Below, in pieces: positions 17,487 to 25,454 of a stretch of DNA of 64,000 nucleotides. This DNA is from Frigoriglobus tundricola (GTDB lineage Bacteria > Planctomycetota > Planctomycetia > Gemmatales > Gemmataceae). How positions within the stretch are numbered: position 1 is the stretch's first letter; every line of letters begins with the position of its first letter. The notes under the pieces are model-generated. The model ran no database searches. It was not told the origin of the DNA and saw only the letters and a program-made list of their open reading frames with translations. The stretch is taken from contig NZ_CP053452.2 in assembly GCF_013128195.2 (NCBI RefSeq), positions 6,510,001 to 6,574,000 on the forward strand, in the 5' to 3' direction. The position numbers and the translations under genes are program-made.

Positions 17487-18065
17487 ATGACACCGCACGA
17501 CGAGTTGAAGGCGCTGTTGGCCCGGTTGCAACAAGGAGATGCAGAGGCCGCGGCCGTACTGTGTGAGAAATACCGGGACATCGCGGTCACGGTCCTGGCC
17601 CGCCTGGCAGGTACGCAAGCGGGCCGCACCGTGTCGATTTCGGAAGTGGTGCAGTCCGGTATGGTTCAGGTGTTGACTCATCTGGACGAACTGGTTGAGG
17701 GGGTGGGCAACCTGCCGGGCTACCTGCGGGCGATGGCCCGGAACAAGCTCCGGGACCGGTTGGACAAGTTGCGGGCCGGTAAGCGGGATATCTCCCGGGA
17801 GGAGTACGGGGAGGCGGCGCTCGACGGCCTCGGCTCCGCCGACCCGACGGCGTCGGACGCGGTCGGACTCGACGAGGAGTACGAAGCGGTGATGCGGTCG
17901 CTGTCCGATCCGGAGCGGACGCTGGTCGAGGCGAGAATAGCCGGGCACGACTGGGAGACCGTGGCCGAATTGTCGGGTCAGACGTCCGCCGAGGCCGCCC
18001 GGAAGCAATTCGAGCGGCTGATTCAGCGGTTGCGCGAGGAGCACGGAAGCGGCGACGCGGCGTAA
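17487..18065 (+). CDS. ECF-type RNA polymerase sigma factor
   Basis: A 192-residue ECF sigma factor. Region 2 is visible as AAAVLCEKYRDIAVTVLARL through LPGYLRAMARNKLRDRLDKL. Region 4 follows after an acidic linker: LSDPERTLVEARIAGHDWET and VAELSGQTSAEAARKQFERL. I chose the ATG at 17487 (MTPHDELKALL) because it has GGAGCGAGGGAG upstream; an upstream in-frame start adds a non-conserved arginine-rich tail. It ends 72 bases before the kinase gene, and sigma-kinase pairs of this sort are common in planctomycetes. No anti-sigma factor is next to it, so the kinase may control it. Confidence 0.88.
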   Translation: MTPHDELKALLARLQQGDAEAAAVLCEKYRDIAVTVLARLAGTQAGRTVSISEVVQSGMVQVLTHLDELVEGVGNLPGYLRAMARNKLRDRLDKLRAGKRDISREEYGEAALDGLGSADPTASDAVGLDEEYEAVMRSLSDPERTLVEARIAGHDWETVAELSGQTSAEAARKQFERLIQRLREEHGSGDAA

Positions 18066-18137
18066 CACGGACATTCCCGGTCCGCCCGTCGGGCTCGTGG
18101 CCCCGCGGTCGGGTCGATCACTTCTCGGCGAGCGCCC

Positions 18138-21100
18138 ATGTCACCCTCCCCGATGGGACCAGATGACCCCGTCCTGGGCGACTTCCTCCGGGCGCTCAAG
18201 GCCGACCCGGAGGGGTTGCTCGGCGAACTCAAAGATCTCGCCCACGCGGGACTCGCGGACGCACGCCCGACCCCGGCCGCGGTCCCTCCGTCCGCCCACC
18301 CTCCGAGCCGGCCGTCTATCGGGCCGGGCTCCGAACTCGGGGATTACCGACTGGGCGAGCTATTGGGGACGGGAGGAATGGGAGAGGTGTACGAGGCCGT
18401 CAACTGCCGGTCAAACGTCCCCGGGAACCGCTTCGCGATCAAGATCCTCCGCCCCGACGTGACGATTTCGAACGCGAGCGACCGCTTTCGGAATGAATTT
18501 CTCAAACTGAAGGAACTCGGTCGGGCGAACAATATCGTGCCACTGATCGACGCCCTCTCGGCCGACGACGTGGTCTACATGGTGATGCCGCTCGTCGGCG
18601 GGTCTCTGGCCGGGCACTTGGCTCGGAAGAACGGCGCGGCGTCCCCGTGGGACTGGTCGGCCGATGTTGTCCGGCAGATCGCATCCGCCCTGCTGGCGAT
18701 CAGCCGAACACTCTCCGGTTTGGTCCATCGCGACCTGAAACCGGCGAACGTCCTCTTGGAGGACGTCCCTGACTCCCCCACCTTCCCGAACGCCGTGCAT
18801 GTGCTGGTGTGCGATTTCGGCCTGGCGATCATCCCCGGAGCGGCTCGGTCGGGCCTGAAGACGTGCCTGCGACTAGGCACGGTCCCGTATTTCTCACCCG
18901 AGTACGTCCGGGACGCGAGCGACCTCGGCCCGCGGAGTGACCTCTTCTCGCTCGGGATCATCGCCTACGAGCTAGTCACCGGTCGCCACCCGTTCCTCGC
19001 CGCCGACAACTCCACCTCGGCCGTCATGGGGCGGATTATCCGCGGGGAGTACGCTCCGATTCTGAAGATCCAAGCGGGCGTGCCCGGCCCGCTCGTCGGT
19101 CTGATCGAGCGGCTATTGAGCCAGTCGCCGAAGGACCGGCCCCTCCCGTTGCGGGTCGTCGAAGAACTCGACACACTCCTGGACCGGCGGGTGGTTGCCG
19201 GACTCACGGCGAGAGTTCCGCCGTCGTCTCCGTCGGTCCCTCACCACCTCGAGCCCGACCCGGGTGAAATCTTCGGCCGCGACGGTCCCGTCACCGACGG
19301 CCCGACGGTCGCGGCCGAGGCCGCCGCCGCGGCCGATCTCACGGCCGCGACCCGATCCCGCCTCTACTGGGGGTTGGGCGGCATCGGGAAATCGACGTTC
19401 GCCCTGAAGGTCGCCCACCACCCGACCGTGGCCGCGGCCTTCCGCGACCGCCGCTACCACATCCGACTGGACGGCGTGCGCTCGGCGGCGGCGGTCGAGG
19501 ATCGCGTGGCGGACGCTCTCGGCCTCACCGGGTCAGACCGCATCCGCGTCCTGGACGCGCTCCTCCAGGACGGCACATCGCGGCTTCTGGTGCTGGATAC
19601 CCTCGACACGCCGACCGAGCACGATCGGGCCGGGGTGGACCGGTTGTTGACCCGCTGGGGTCGATACCCACGGCTGACCTTCATTCACACCGCCCGGTCA
19701 CCGCTCTGGCCGACGGGCGACTGGGTCAGTCGCGTCGAAATTCCGCCCCTGTCGGCGGGGGCGGTCGGACAGGTGTTTCTGGCGGTCGCCGGCCGGTTCG
19801 CCGCGGATTCGCGGCTCGATCGCGTTCTGAAGCTGGCGGACGGAGTGCCACTCGCCGCCCGACTGCTGGCCTATCTCGTGATCGAGTCCGACTCGATCGA
19901 GAGTTTCCTGCGGCAGTGGGACAAGGCGAGCGGTGAAGTGTTCGACCCCGCCCCGGCGGACCGGAACGCAAGCGTCCACCGCACGGTGGCCTTTTCCCTG
20001 AATCACACCCGTCTGAGGAACTCCGCGCCCGCCGGGCGGCTGTTACGACTGCTTGCGGACCTACCCGACGGGTTGTTCCTGGCCGACGTGGCCGCGGGTC
20101 TCCCCGAATTGGATCTGGACGTCGCTATTCCCCCCCTCCGGAGCGTCGGCGGGCTGGTCCGAATCGGAGACGACCGCCTGACGATACTGGCCCCGATCCG
20201 GGACGAACTCCGACGGCTCCTACCGCGGCACGACGAGGACTGGCGGGCTGCGATTGTCCATCTGGCGCGGCGCGTGCGAACAGCGAGTTCCTCTTACCGC
20301 GACACGGGCGACGCCGACGCGCTGGTGTGGTTCAGGGTGATGCAGCAGAACGTGGAAATCGCCCTCGCGGACGGCTTGGTTCGCCAACTTCCGGAATCCA
20401 TCGACGGAGTTATGGGACTGGCCCGCTTCGGTGAACGGTTGGGCATCGACTATCGTCAAGCATTATCGACCGCGGCCGAGCAGGCGACATCGCGTGACCG
20501 AGCCATTTGCCGGGGCATGATCGCCGACGTCCTCGAGCAGCAGGGTCAGGTGGACGAGGCCCTGCGCATCCGCCGGGAGGAGGAGCTGCCGGTGTACGAG
20601 CGGCTCGGGCTGGTGCGGTCGAAGGCGGTAACGATGGGGAAGATCGCCGACGTCCTCGAGCAGCAGGGTCAGGTGGACGAGGCCCTGCGCATCCGCCGGG
20701 AGGAGGAGCTGCCGGTGTACGAGCGGCTCGGGCTGGTGCGGGAGAAGGCGGTGACGATGGGACAGATCGCCGACGTCCTCGAGCAGCAGGGTCAGGTGGA
20801 CGAGGCCCTGCGCATCCGCCGGGAGGAGGAGCTGCCGGTGTACGAGCGGCTCGGGCTGGTGCGGTTAAAGGCGGTGACGATGGGGAGGATCGCCGACGTC
20901 CTCAAGCGGCAGGGCCGGGTGGACGAGGCCCTGCGCATCTACCGAGAAGACGTTCTACCTGTCTTGACGAGTATTCCAGACGCGTATTGGGTGATGCGAT
21001 TCAAAACGCAACTAGCAAAAGGACTCGTCCGCCCCAACCGGAATGAAAACGGGAATGAAGCACGCGACCTCCTGATGGACGCCCTCGCTCTGTCCCAGCA

Positions 21101-21161
21101 GCTCCGCTCCCCGTTCGCGACAGAGATCCGATCGCTGCTCAACGAATGGTTTCCAGGCTAA
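18138..21161 (+). CDS. Ser/Thr kinase fused to a STAND/NB-ARC-like NTPase and near-identical TPR repeats
   Basis: A 1007-residue cytoplasmic protein in three parts. The kinase (about 68-330) has a glycine loop GTGGMGEVYEAV, FAIKIL with Lys102, catalytic VHRDLKPANVLLE and CDFGLA, so it looks active. An NTPase of STAND/NB-ARC type follows (about 390-640) with Walker A GLGGIGKST (near 412) and a Walker B-like RLLVLDTLD (near 481). The C-terminal sensor part has TPR-like units of 41 residues, each IADVLEQQGQVDEALRIRRE followed by a helix ending KAVTMG. Three are almost identical and a fourth is degenerate. No membrane helix is visible. A ligand sensed by the repeats probably drives NTPase oligomerisation and kinase output, perhaps onto the adjacent sigma factor. 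That output is inferred. Confidence 0.88.
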   Translation: MSPSPMGPDDPVLGDFLRALKADPEGLLGELKDLAHAGLADARPTPAAVPPSAHPPSRPSIGPGSELGDYRLGELLGTGGMGEVYEAVNCRSNVPGNRFAIKILRPDVTISNASDRFRNEFLKLKELGRANNIVPLIDALSADDVVYMVMPLVGGSLAGHLARKNGAASPWDWSADVVRQIASALLAISRTLSGLVHRDLKPANVLLEDVPDSPTFPNAVHVLVCDFGLAIIPGAARSGLKTCLRLGTVPYFSPEYVRDASDLGPRSDLFSLGIIAYELVTGRHPFLAADNSTSAVMGRIIRGEYAPILKIQAGVPGPLVGLIERLLSQSPKDRPLPLRVVEELDTLLDRRVVAGLTARVPPSSPSVPHHLEPDPGEIFGRDGPVTDGPTVAAEAAAAADLTAATRSRLYWGLGGIGKSTFALKVAHHPTVAAAFRDRRYHIRLDGVRSAAAVEDRVADALGLTGSDRIRVLDALLQDGTSRLLVLDTLDTPTEHDRAGVDRLLTRWGRYPRLTFIHTARSPLWPTGDWVSRVEIPPLSAGAVGQVFLAVAGRFAADSRLDRVLKLADGVPLAARLLAYLVIESDSIESFLRQWDKASGEVFDPAPADRNASVHRTVAFSLNHTRLRNSAPAGRLLRLLADLPDGLFLADVAAGLPELDLDVAIPPLRSVGGLVRIGDDRLTILAPIRDELRRLLPRHDEDWRAAIVHLARRVRTASSSYRDTGDADALVWFRVMQQNVEIALADGLVRQLPESIDGVMGLARFGERLGIDYRQALSTAAEQATSRDRAICRGMIADVLEQQGQVDEALRIRREEELPVYERLGLVRSKAVTMGKIADVLEQQGQVDEALRIRREEELPVYERLGLVREKAVTMGQIADVLEQQGQVDEALRIRREEELPVYERLGLVRLKAVTMGRIADVLKRQGRVDEALRIYREDVLPVLTSIPDAYWVMRFKTQLAKGLVRPNRNENGNEARDLLMDALALSQQLRSPFATEIRSLLNEWFPG
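20520..20970 (+). repeat. in-frame tandem repeat encoding TPR units (123-bp period)
   Basis: Copies start at 20520, 20643, 20766 and 20889, exactly 123 bases apart (41 codons). The first three are nearly base-identical, differing mainly in the last codons of each unit; the fourth diverges after about 60 bases. Such homogeneity indicates recent expansion or gene conversion. Confidence 0.9.
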
Positions 21162-21431
21162 CGCCCGGATCGACCGCGGGGCGAAGCTGGGACGGAGCGG
21201 TTGCACATGGCCGGAGACCGGTCTTGCATTGCGCTCCTCGTCGAGGACGCCACAGATTCCGAATCGTCACTTCCCTCGACATGTCTCTCGACCGTGCTCG
21301 CGCGATTGCCTACCGCGGGTCCACCACTTCTCGCATCTGACGAGTTTCGCTGGTGTCATTTTCTCCTCTGTCTCCGGCATGGAAGGGCGGCGGGTTCGTT
21401 CCCGCGTCACCACTCTTCCAGAGGCCGGCGG

Positions 21432-22253
21432 ATGAAAATCACCTCCATCCCGCTCATTAATCTCGTTCCGGACCCGACTCAGCCCCGCTCGGCCATGCCG
21501 GCCGCGGAACTGGACACGCTCGCGGCGAGCATCCGCGACCGGGGTTTGCTGAACCCGATCCGAGTCAAGCCGGCAGACGAAAACAAGCACCACACGATCG
21601 TCAGCGGCCACCGCCGCCACGCCGCACTGGTCCGACTCGGGGCGGAAACGGCCGCGTGCGTCATCACCGCCACGTCATCCGACGAAGTCGACATCCTGGC
21701 CGAGCAACTGGCCGAAAATATTCACCGAGAAAACCTGTCCCCGATCGAAGAGGCCGCCGCGTACTGCCGCTACCTCGCCTTGAAGGACATTACGGCCGCT
21801 CAGGCCGCCGCGGAATTGAACGTCCCCCCGACCCGCATCAGCCGGGCGTTGCCGCTGCTCGATCTGCCGCAGGGGTTGCGGGACGCGGTCCATGCCGGTC
21901 ACGTCCCCAAGGAGACCGCCTACCACCTCTCCCGCCTGCCCGAGGGCAACGACCGCGATCAACTCTTCGCCCGTGCCCTGTCCGGCACTCTGTCACGAGA
22001 CAAGGCCGCTCGGGCCGCTAAAGCCGCGACCGCTCGCCGCCCGTCCGCCGAGACGTCCGTCCGCCGGGTGAACTGTCAACTGGCTGCGGGCCGCTCTGTC
22101 ACCGTCTCGGGGGCCGCGATCGACCTGGACGCCCTAATCGACACCCTGGAAGAGGTGCTCAGGGAAGCTCGAAAGGCTCGCACACAGAACTGGAACGTCT
22201 CGACTCTCGCCAAGGTCTTCAAAGACCGCTCTGCTGTGGGAGGGACGGTATGA
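21432..22253 (+). CDS. ParB/Spo0J-like protein
   Basis: A 273-residue ParB-family protein. The N-terminal ParB/sulfiredoxin-like domain is clear: KITSIPLINLVPDPTQPR, LAASIRDRGLLNPIRVKP, TIVSGHRRHAALVRLG and AENIHRENLSPIEEAAAY. The HTH follows (ITAAQAAAELNVPPTRISRA). The C-terminus (LIDTLEEVLREARKAR) looks like a short dimerisation helix. The ATG at 21432 follows an AGAGGCCGGCGG stretch; the frame upstream is not conserved-looking. No ParA is adjacent, so it may act as a regulator or oriT/centromere binder for the element. It overlaps the coupling-protein gene by 4 bases. Confidence 0.88.
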   Translation: MKITSIPLINLVPDPTQPRSAMPAAELDTLAASIRDRGLLNPIRVKPADENKHHTIVSGHRRHAALVRLGAETAACVITATSSDEVDILAEQLAENIHRENLSPIEEAAAYCRYLALKDITAAQAAAELNVPPTRISRALPLLDLPQGLRDAVHAGHVPKETAYHLSRLPEGNDRDQLFARALSGTLSRDKAARAAKAATARRPSAETSVRRVNCQLAAGRSVTVSGAAIDLDALIDTLEEVLREARKARTQNWNVSTLAKVFKDRSAVGGTV

Positions 22254-23752
22254 GTTGGTTCTCCTTCGGTCGAAGGCGATCGCTCTCACGACCGGCCGCG
22301 ACTCGGTCGCCCTGGCCACTCGATATGCCCCTGCTGCGATGGACGGCCGAGGAGTCGTTCACCCTCGAAGACGCGTGCAAAGGGCTGCAAATCTGGGGGA
22401 TGACCGGATCGGGCAAATCGTCCGCATCGGGCCACCTGGTTGCCCTCAGCTACCTCCGCAGCGGGTTCGGCGGGTTGGTCCTCTGCGCCAAGCCGGACGA
22501 GGCAGAAACGTGGCGAAAATACTGCCAACAGACGGGAAGGGCCGACCAACTGGTCGTCTTCTCACCCTCGTCGCCGTGGCGGTTCAACTTCCTTGATTAC
22601 GAGCTGAGCCGTCCCGGGGCGGGGGCCGGCTTGACCGAGAACATCCTGCGGCTGTTCATGACCGTTGCCGAGATTGCGGGCCGCGGAACCGGCGGGGGCG
22701 AAGGTCGGGAGGACGAGGGCTACTGGAAGCGGAGCCTCCAGCAACTACTGCGGAACACCATCGACCTGCTGGTCATTGCGACCGGGCGGGTGTCGGTCCC
22801 CGATCTGTACCGGCTCGTCGTGTCCGCACCGACGTCCTTCGATCAGACCGGCAGCGAAACCTGGCAGACGCGATCCTTCTGCTGGCAGTGTTTGCAACAC
22901 GGCGATACCGCGTCGAAACGGGGGTATCAGGCCCACGACTTCCAACTCGTGGCCGATTACTTCCTGCTCGAGTACCCGGGCCTGTCGGAGAAGACCCGGT
23001 CGGTGATCGTCTCGACCTTCACCTCGATGATCGACGTCCTCAACCGGGGCGTCCTCCGGGAGCTGTTCTGCACCACCACGAATGTCACCCCGGAGGACTG
23101 TCTCGACGGCAAGATCGTCGTCATCGACCTGCCGGTGAAGGAGTTCGCCGAAGTGGGTCAGTTCGCCGCCGTCCTGTGGAAGTACCTGTTCCAGCGAGCG
23201 GTCGAGCGGCGGGACGTCCGAGGCGACCCGCGACCCGTCTTCCTGTTCGTCGACGAGTCGCAACTTTTCACGACCGCGTTCGATGCCCTATTCCAAACGA
23301 CCGCCCGCTCGGCCCGGTGCTGCACGGTGTTCCTAACCCAGAACCTCAACAACTACCTCACGGCCTATAAGGGGCCGTCCGGGCCGGCTGAGGCCAAGAG
23401 CCTGCTCGGTAACCTGACCACGCACGTCGTCCACGCCCTGGCCGACAGTGACACCGCGCAGTTCGTCGCCGAGTTGATCGGCCGCCGGCGTCAACTGTTT
23501 ATGAACGGGAGTGCATCACACGAGTCGCCCCACCCGATCGACGACCTGTTCGGCCGCCGCTCCGGGCAGCAGTCGGGCGGGTTCTCGGAATCCTTCGAGT
23601 ACGACCTGCAACCGTCAGAACTCTTTCGCATGAAGACCGGCGGGATAGCCAACAACTTCCAGGTCCAGGGGCTCGTGTGGCGCGGGGGCCGCCCGTTCCC
23701 ATCGACCTGTCGGTCGTACCTCTGGACCATCTTTGACCAAAGGAGGACGTAG
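22250..23752 (+). CDS. type IV coupling protein (VirD4/TraD-like ATPase)
   Basis: A 500-residue ATPase that should deliver the relaxase-DNA complex to a transfer channel. Walker A is GMTGSGKSS (residues 50-58), followed by LVALSYLRSGFGGLVLCAKP as in TraD/VirD4 proteins. Walker B is PVFLFVDESQLF (near 330), then a sensor region RCCTVFLTQNLNNYL. There is no obvious N-terminal pair of membrane helices, so it resembles the soluble TraG/TraD variants and may rely on the membrane protein encoded next. ATGA overlap with the ParB-like gene indicates coupling. Confidence 0.88.
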   Translation: MSWFSFGRRRSLSRPAATRSPWPLDMPLLRWTAEESFTLEDACKGLQIWGMTGSGKSSASGHLVALSYLRSGFGGLVLCAKPDEAETWRKYCQQTGRADQLVVFSPSSPWRFNFLDYELSRPGAGAGLTENILRLFMTVAEIAGRGTGGGEGREDEGYWKRSLQQLLRNTIDLLVIATGRVSVPDLYRLVVSAPTSFDQTGSETWQTRSFCWQCLQHGDTASKRGYQAHDFQLVADYFLLEYPGLSEKTRSVIVSTFTSMIDVLNRGVLRELFCTTTNVTPEDCLDGKIVVIDLPVKEFAEVGQFAAVLWKYLFQRAVERRDVRGDPRPVFLFVDESQLFTTAFDALFQTTARSARCCTVFLTQNLNNYLTAYKGPSGPAEAKSLLGNLTTHVVHALADSDTAQFVAELIGRRRQLFMNGSASHESPHPIDDLFGRRSGQQSGGFSESFEYDLQPSELFRMKTGGIANNFQVQGLVWRGGRPFPSTCRSYLWTIFDQRRT

Positions 23753-23754
23753 CC

Positions 23755-24357
23755 ATGTCGCAACCGAGCAGCTCGAACGGCGGCTTCTTGGACGACCTGC
23801 GCCAGGGCCACGATCAGTTCCTGTTCCTGTGCCGAATCCTGGCCTTCCCGGTCCAACTGTGTGTCACCCGGTTCGGCACCTGGGGGCCGCGCTATCTCGA
23901 CTTCTCCGCCGTCCTCGGGTTCTTCTGGCCCGTCGTGTTCCTGGCGTTCGCCGGTCCGTACCCGGTGGGCGAAGGGGTGGCGGTGATCCGTTTCTGGTGG
24001 GCCACGCTCGCGCTCCTCTTGATCCACCGGATCGCGGGTGTCCGCCGCCGCGCGAAGGGTTATCTGTGCCATTCCCGTTACTGGGGCGAGTCGTGGTTCG
24101 CCCGACCGTCCGATCCGCCCGCCAGCGACCGGAGCGATGCCCGAGAATTTCTGGCGGTCTTCGGCATCGCGGTCCTACTCGCTGCCGCCGTGAGTCGACC
24201 ACTCGGCGTGCTGCTCCTGATCGGGTGCGTCGCTCTGTTGGTCACCCGCCTGGTGGTGCGGCAGGCGGTCGTGGCTCGGCTCCGGGAGATGGAAGACGCC
24301 CGGATCGAGAGCGAATTTTACTTCGAGCGGTTCCGGGAGCGGACGGACCGCGAGTAA
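23755..24357 (+). CDS. multi-pass membrane protein next to the coupling protein
   Basis: A 200-residue protein with about four hydrophobic helices: RILAFPVQLCVTRFG, VLGFFWPVVFLAFAG, FWWATLALLLIHRIAG, and a pair around FLAVFGIAVLLAAAV and LGVLLLIGCVALLVTRLVV. The C-terminus is charged and coiled (MEDARIESEFYFERFRERTD). It starts 2 bases after the coupling-protein stop. It may supply the membrane anchor that the coupling protein lacks; this is inferred from position. Confidence 0.7.
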   Translation: MSQPSSSNGGFLDDLRQGHDQFLFLCRILAFPVQLCVTRFGTWGPRYLDFSAVLGFFWPVVFLAFAGPYPVGEGVAVIRFWWATLALLLIHRIAGVRRRAKGYLCHSRYWGESWFARPSDPPASDRSDAREFLAVFGIAVLLAAAVSRPLGVLLLIGCVALLVTRLVVRQAVVARLREMEDARIESEFYFERFRERTDRE

Positions 24358-24407
24358 CGCGGGGCCGGAGGAAAATTCGTGACCGGAACCGGCATGGAAT
24401 GGTGCCG

Positions 24408-24428
24408 GGGAACCCGCGGGGGGTTCCC
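24408..24428. repeat. palindrome GGGAACCC-N5-GGGTTCCC
   Basis: Perfect 8-bp stem between two genes of the transfer operon; third occurrence of the GGGAACC/GGTTCCC motif in the window. Confidence 0.5.
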
Positions 24429-24452
24429 GAGTACGGGAAAGGAAAGCGACCC

Positions 24453-24587
24453 ATGTTGTTCGTCATCCTGATCGGCCTGCTGGTGACGGTGTGGTGCGTG
24501 GTGGTGTCGGTCCTGGCCAGCTACTACGGCACGCCCCAGTTCCTGATCGGGCGCGGTCGCGCCCTCTGGGCGTGGCTGAGGAAGTAA
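24453..24587 (+). CDS. 44-residue single-pass membrane peptide
   Basis: MLFVILIGLLVTVWCVVVSV forms one membrane helix, followed by SYYGTPQFLIGRGRALWAWL and a basic end. It starts at ATG 24453 preceded by GGAAAGCGAC and lies in the same operon-like series as the coupling protein. A longer in-frame reading from 23733 runs through the previous gene and is not real. Role unknown. Confidence 0.5.
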   Translation: MLFVILIGLLVTVWCVVVSVLASYYGTPQFLIGRGRALWAWLRK

Positions 24588-24650
24588 GTCGGTGTTCCCG
24601 TGACGGTCTGGCGGCCTCGGCCGCCGGACCGTTCCAACGAGGAGACGCTC

Positions 24651-24914
24651 ATGGCAAGCGAAGAACCGGCCCGGAAAATCGGGGCCGGGGCCGGGATGGC
24701 GGCCCTGCGGCAGGGCGGGAAGGAACTCGGTGCGGCGCTGAAGGCGTTCCCCGAGAGCATTTCCATTGACGAGCCGGGCACAGCGCTGAACCCAACGCAA
24801 GGGGAGATCGCCGAGTCCAATCGGTCCGGCTCGATCTGGGGTCCGGTGCAAGAGGGCCGCGACCGTGCCGCGGGCGGCAAAGAAGCTCCCGAGAAGGGTC
24901 TGGATCGGGAGTAA
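24651..24914 (+). CDS. small hydrophilic hypothetical protein
   Basis: An 87-residue protein starting MASEEPARKIGAGAGMAALR with a GAGGAGA ribosome-binding site. It is acidic and polar with no membrane helix, and ends with a Lys/Glu-rich tail. Its place between two other very small genes suggests an accessory component of the mobile element. Function unknown. Confidence 0.5.
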   Translation: MASEEPARKIGAGAGMAALRQGGKELGAALKAFPESISIDEPGTALNPTQGEIAESNRSGSIWGPVQEGRDRAAGGKEAPEKGLDRE

Positions 24915-24957
24915 CGACCGACTGTCAACCTTTTTTCTTCAACGGGAGGGCGAGATC

Positions 24958-25089
24958 ATGAAAGCCTTTGAGAAGATCAAATCGCACCTGCGATCGTCCT
25001 GGCGGCGGCTGCTGACGTCCGTGCAGCGGATCACCCGCCGGGTGCGGGACCGGCTCGAACGGCGGGGTCCAACCCCGCCGACGAAATGA
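24958..25089 (+). CDS. 43-residue basic peptide
   Basis: MKAFEKIKSHLRSSWRRLLT, followed by a run of Arg-rich turns ending RRGPTPPTK. The ATG at 24958 has an excellent CGGGAGGGCGA ribosome-binding site, the main reason to accept it. An amphipathic basic peptide could bind nucleic acid or membrane. Function unknown. Confidence 0.5.
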   Translation: MKAFEKIKSHLRSSWRRLLTSVQRITRRVRDRLERRGPTPPTK

Positions 25090-25171
25090 CGCCTCGGGAG
25101 AGCGTCCAGAGAAACTTACTCAGCCGACGGGGACACCCCGCCGGCTGTTTTCGTATCACCCTGGGGGGCCT

Positions 25172-25399
25172 GTGATGAACCTGACGGTCCGAGACGCGGC
25201 GCGTCGGCTCGGTGTGTCTCCGAGCTTGGTGTACGACTGGTGCCGCCGGCACCTCCTGACACACTTTCGCTTTGCCCGGCCGGGGAAGCGGGGCAAAATC
25301 CTGATCCCCGACGACGCCCTCGGCGAATTTGTCGAGCGGTTCAAAGTCTCGCCTGAAACGGCTCCTTCACCCGTTCGATTGAAGCACATCCGGCAATAA
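25172..25399 (+). CDS. HTH excisionase-like/MerR-type DNA-binding protein
   Basis: A 75-residue protein with a winged HTH: LTVRDAARRLGVSPSLVYDW followed by RRHLLTHFRFARPGKRG and ILIPDDALGEFVE, the pattern of excisionase-type (HTH_17) proteins. It starts at GTG 25172 or ATG 25175. It converges on the integrase gene across a terminator, the usual position for a recombination directionality factor or small regulator. Which of these roles it has cannot be told from sequence. Confidence 0.8.
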   Translation: MMNLTVRDAARRLGVSPSLVYDWCRRHLLTHFRFARPGKRGKILIPDDALGEFVERFKVSPETAPSPVRLKHIRQ

Positions 25400-25417
25400 C
25401 ACGTCGCTCAACGGACA

Positions 25418-25445
25418 GCCACCGCTCCGTAGGAGGAGCGGTGGC
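25418..25445. terminator. bidirectional terminator hairpin
   Basis: GCCACCGCTCC at 25418-25428 pairs perfectly with GGAGCGGTGGC at 25435-25445 around a 6-base loop. It lies between the convergent HTH and integrase genes, only 9 bases from the integrase stop, so it can serve both. Confidence 0.75.
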
Positions 25446-25454
25446 CGTTCGCGT

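Noticed and set aside
20520..20970. Regular direct repeats that could suggest a CRISPR array
   Set aside because: The period is 123 bases with no unique spacers, and the repeats are in frame and encode TPR helices.
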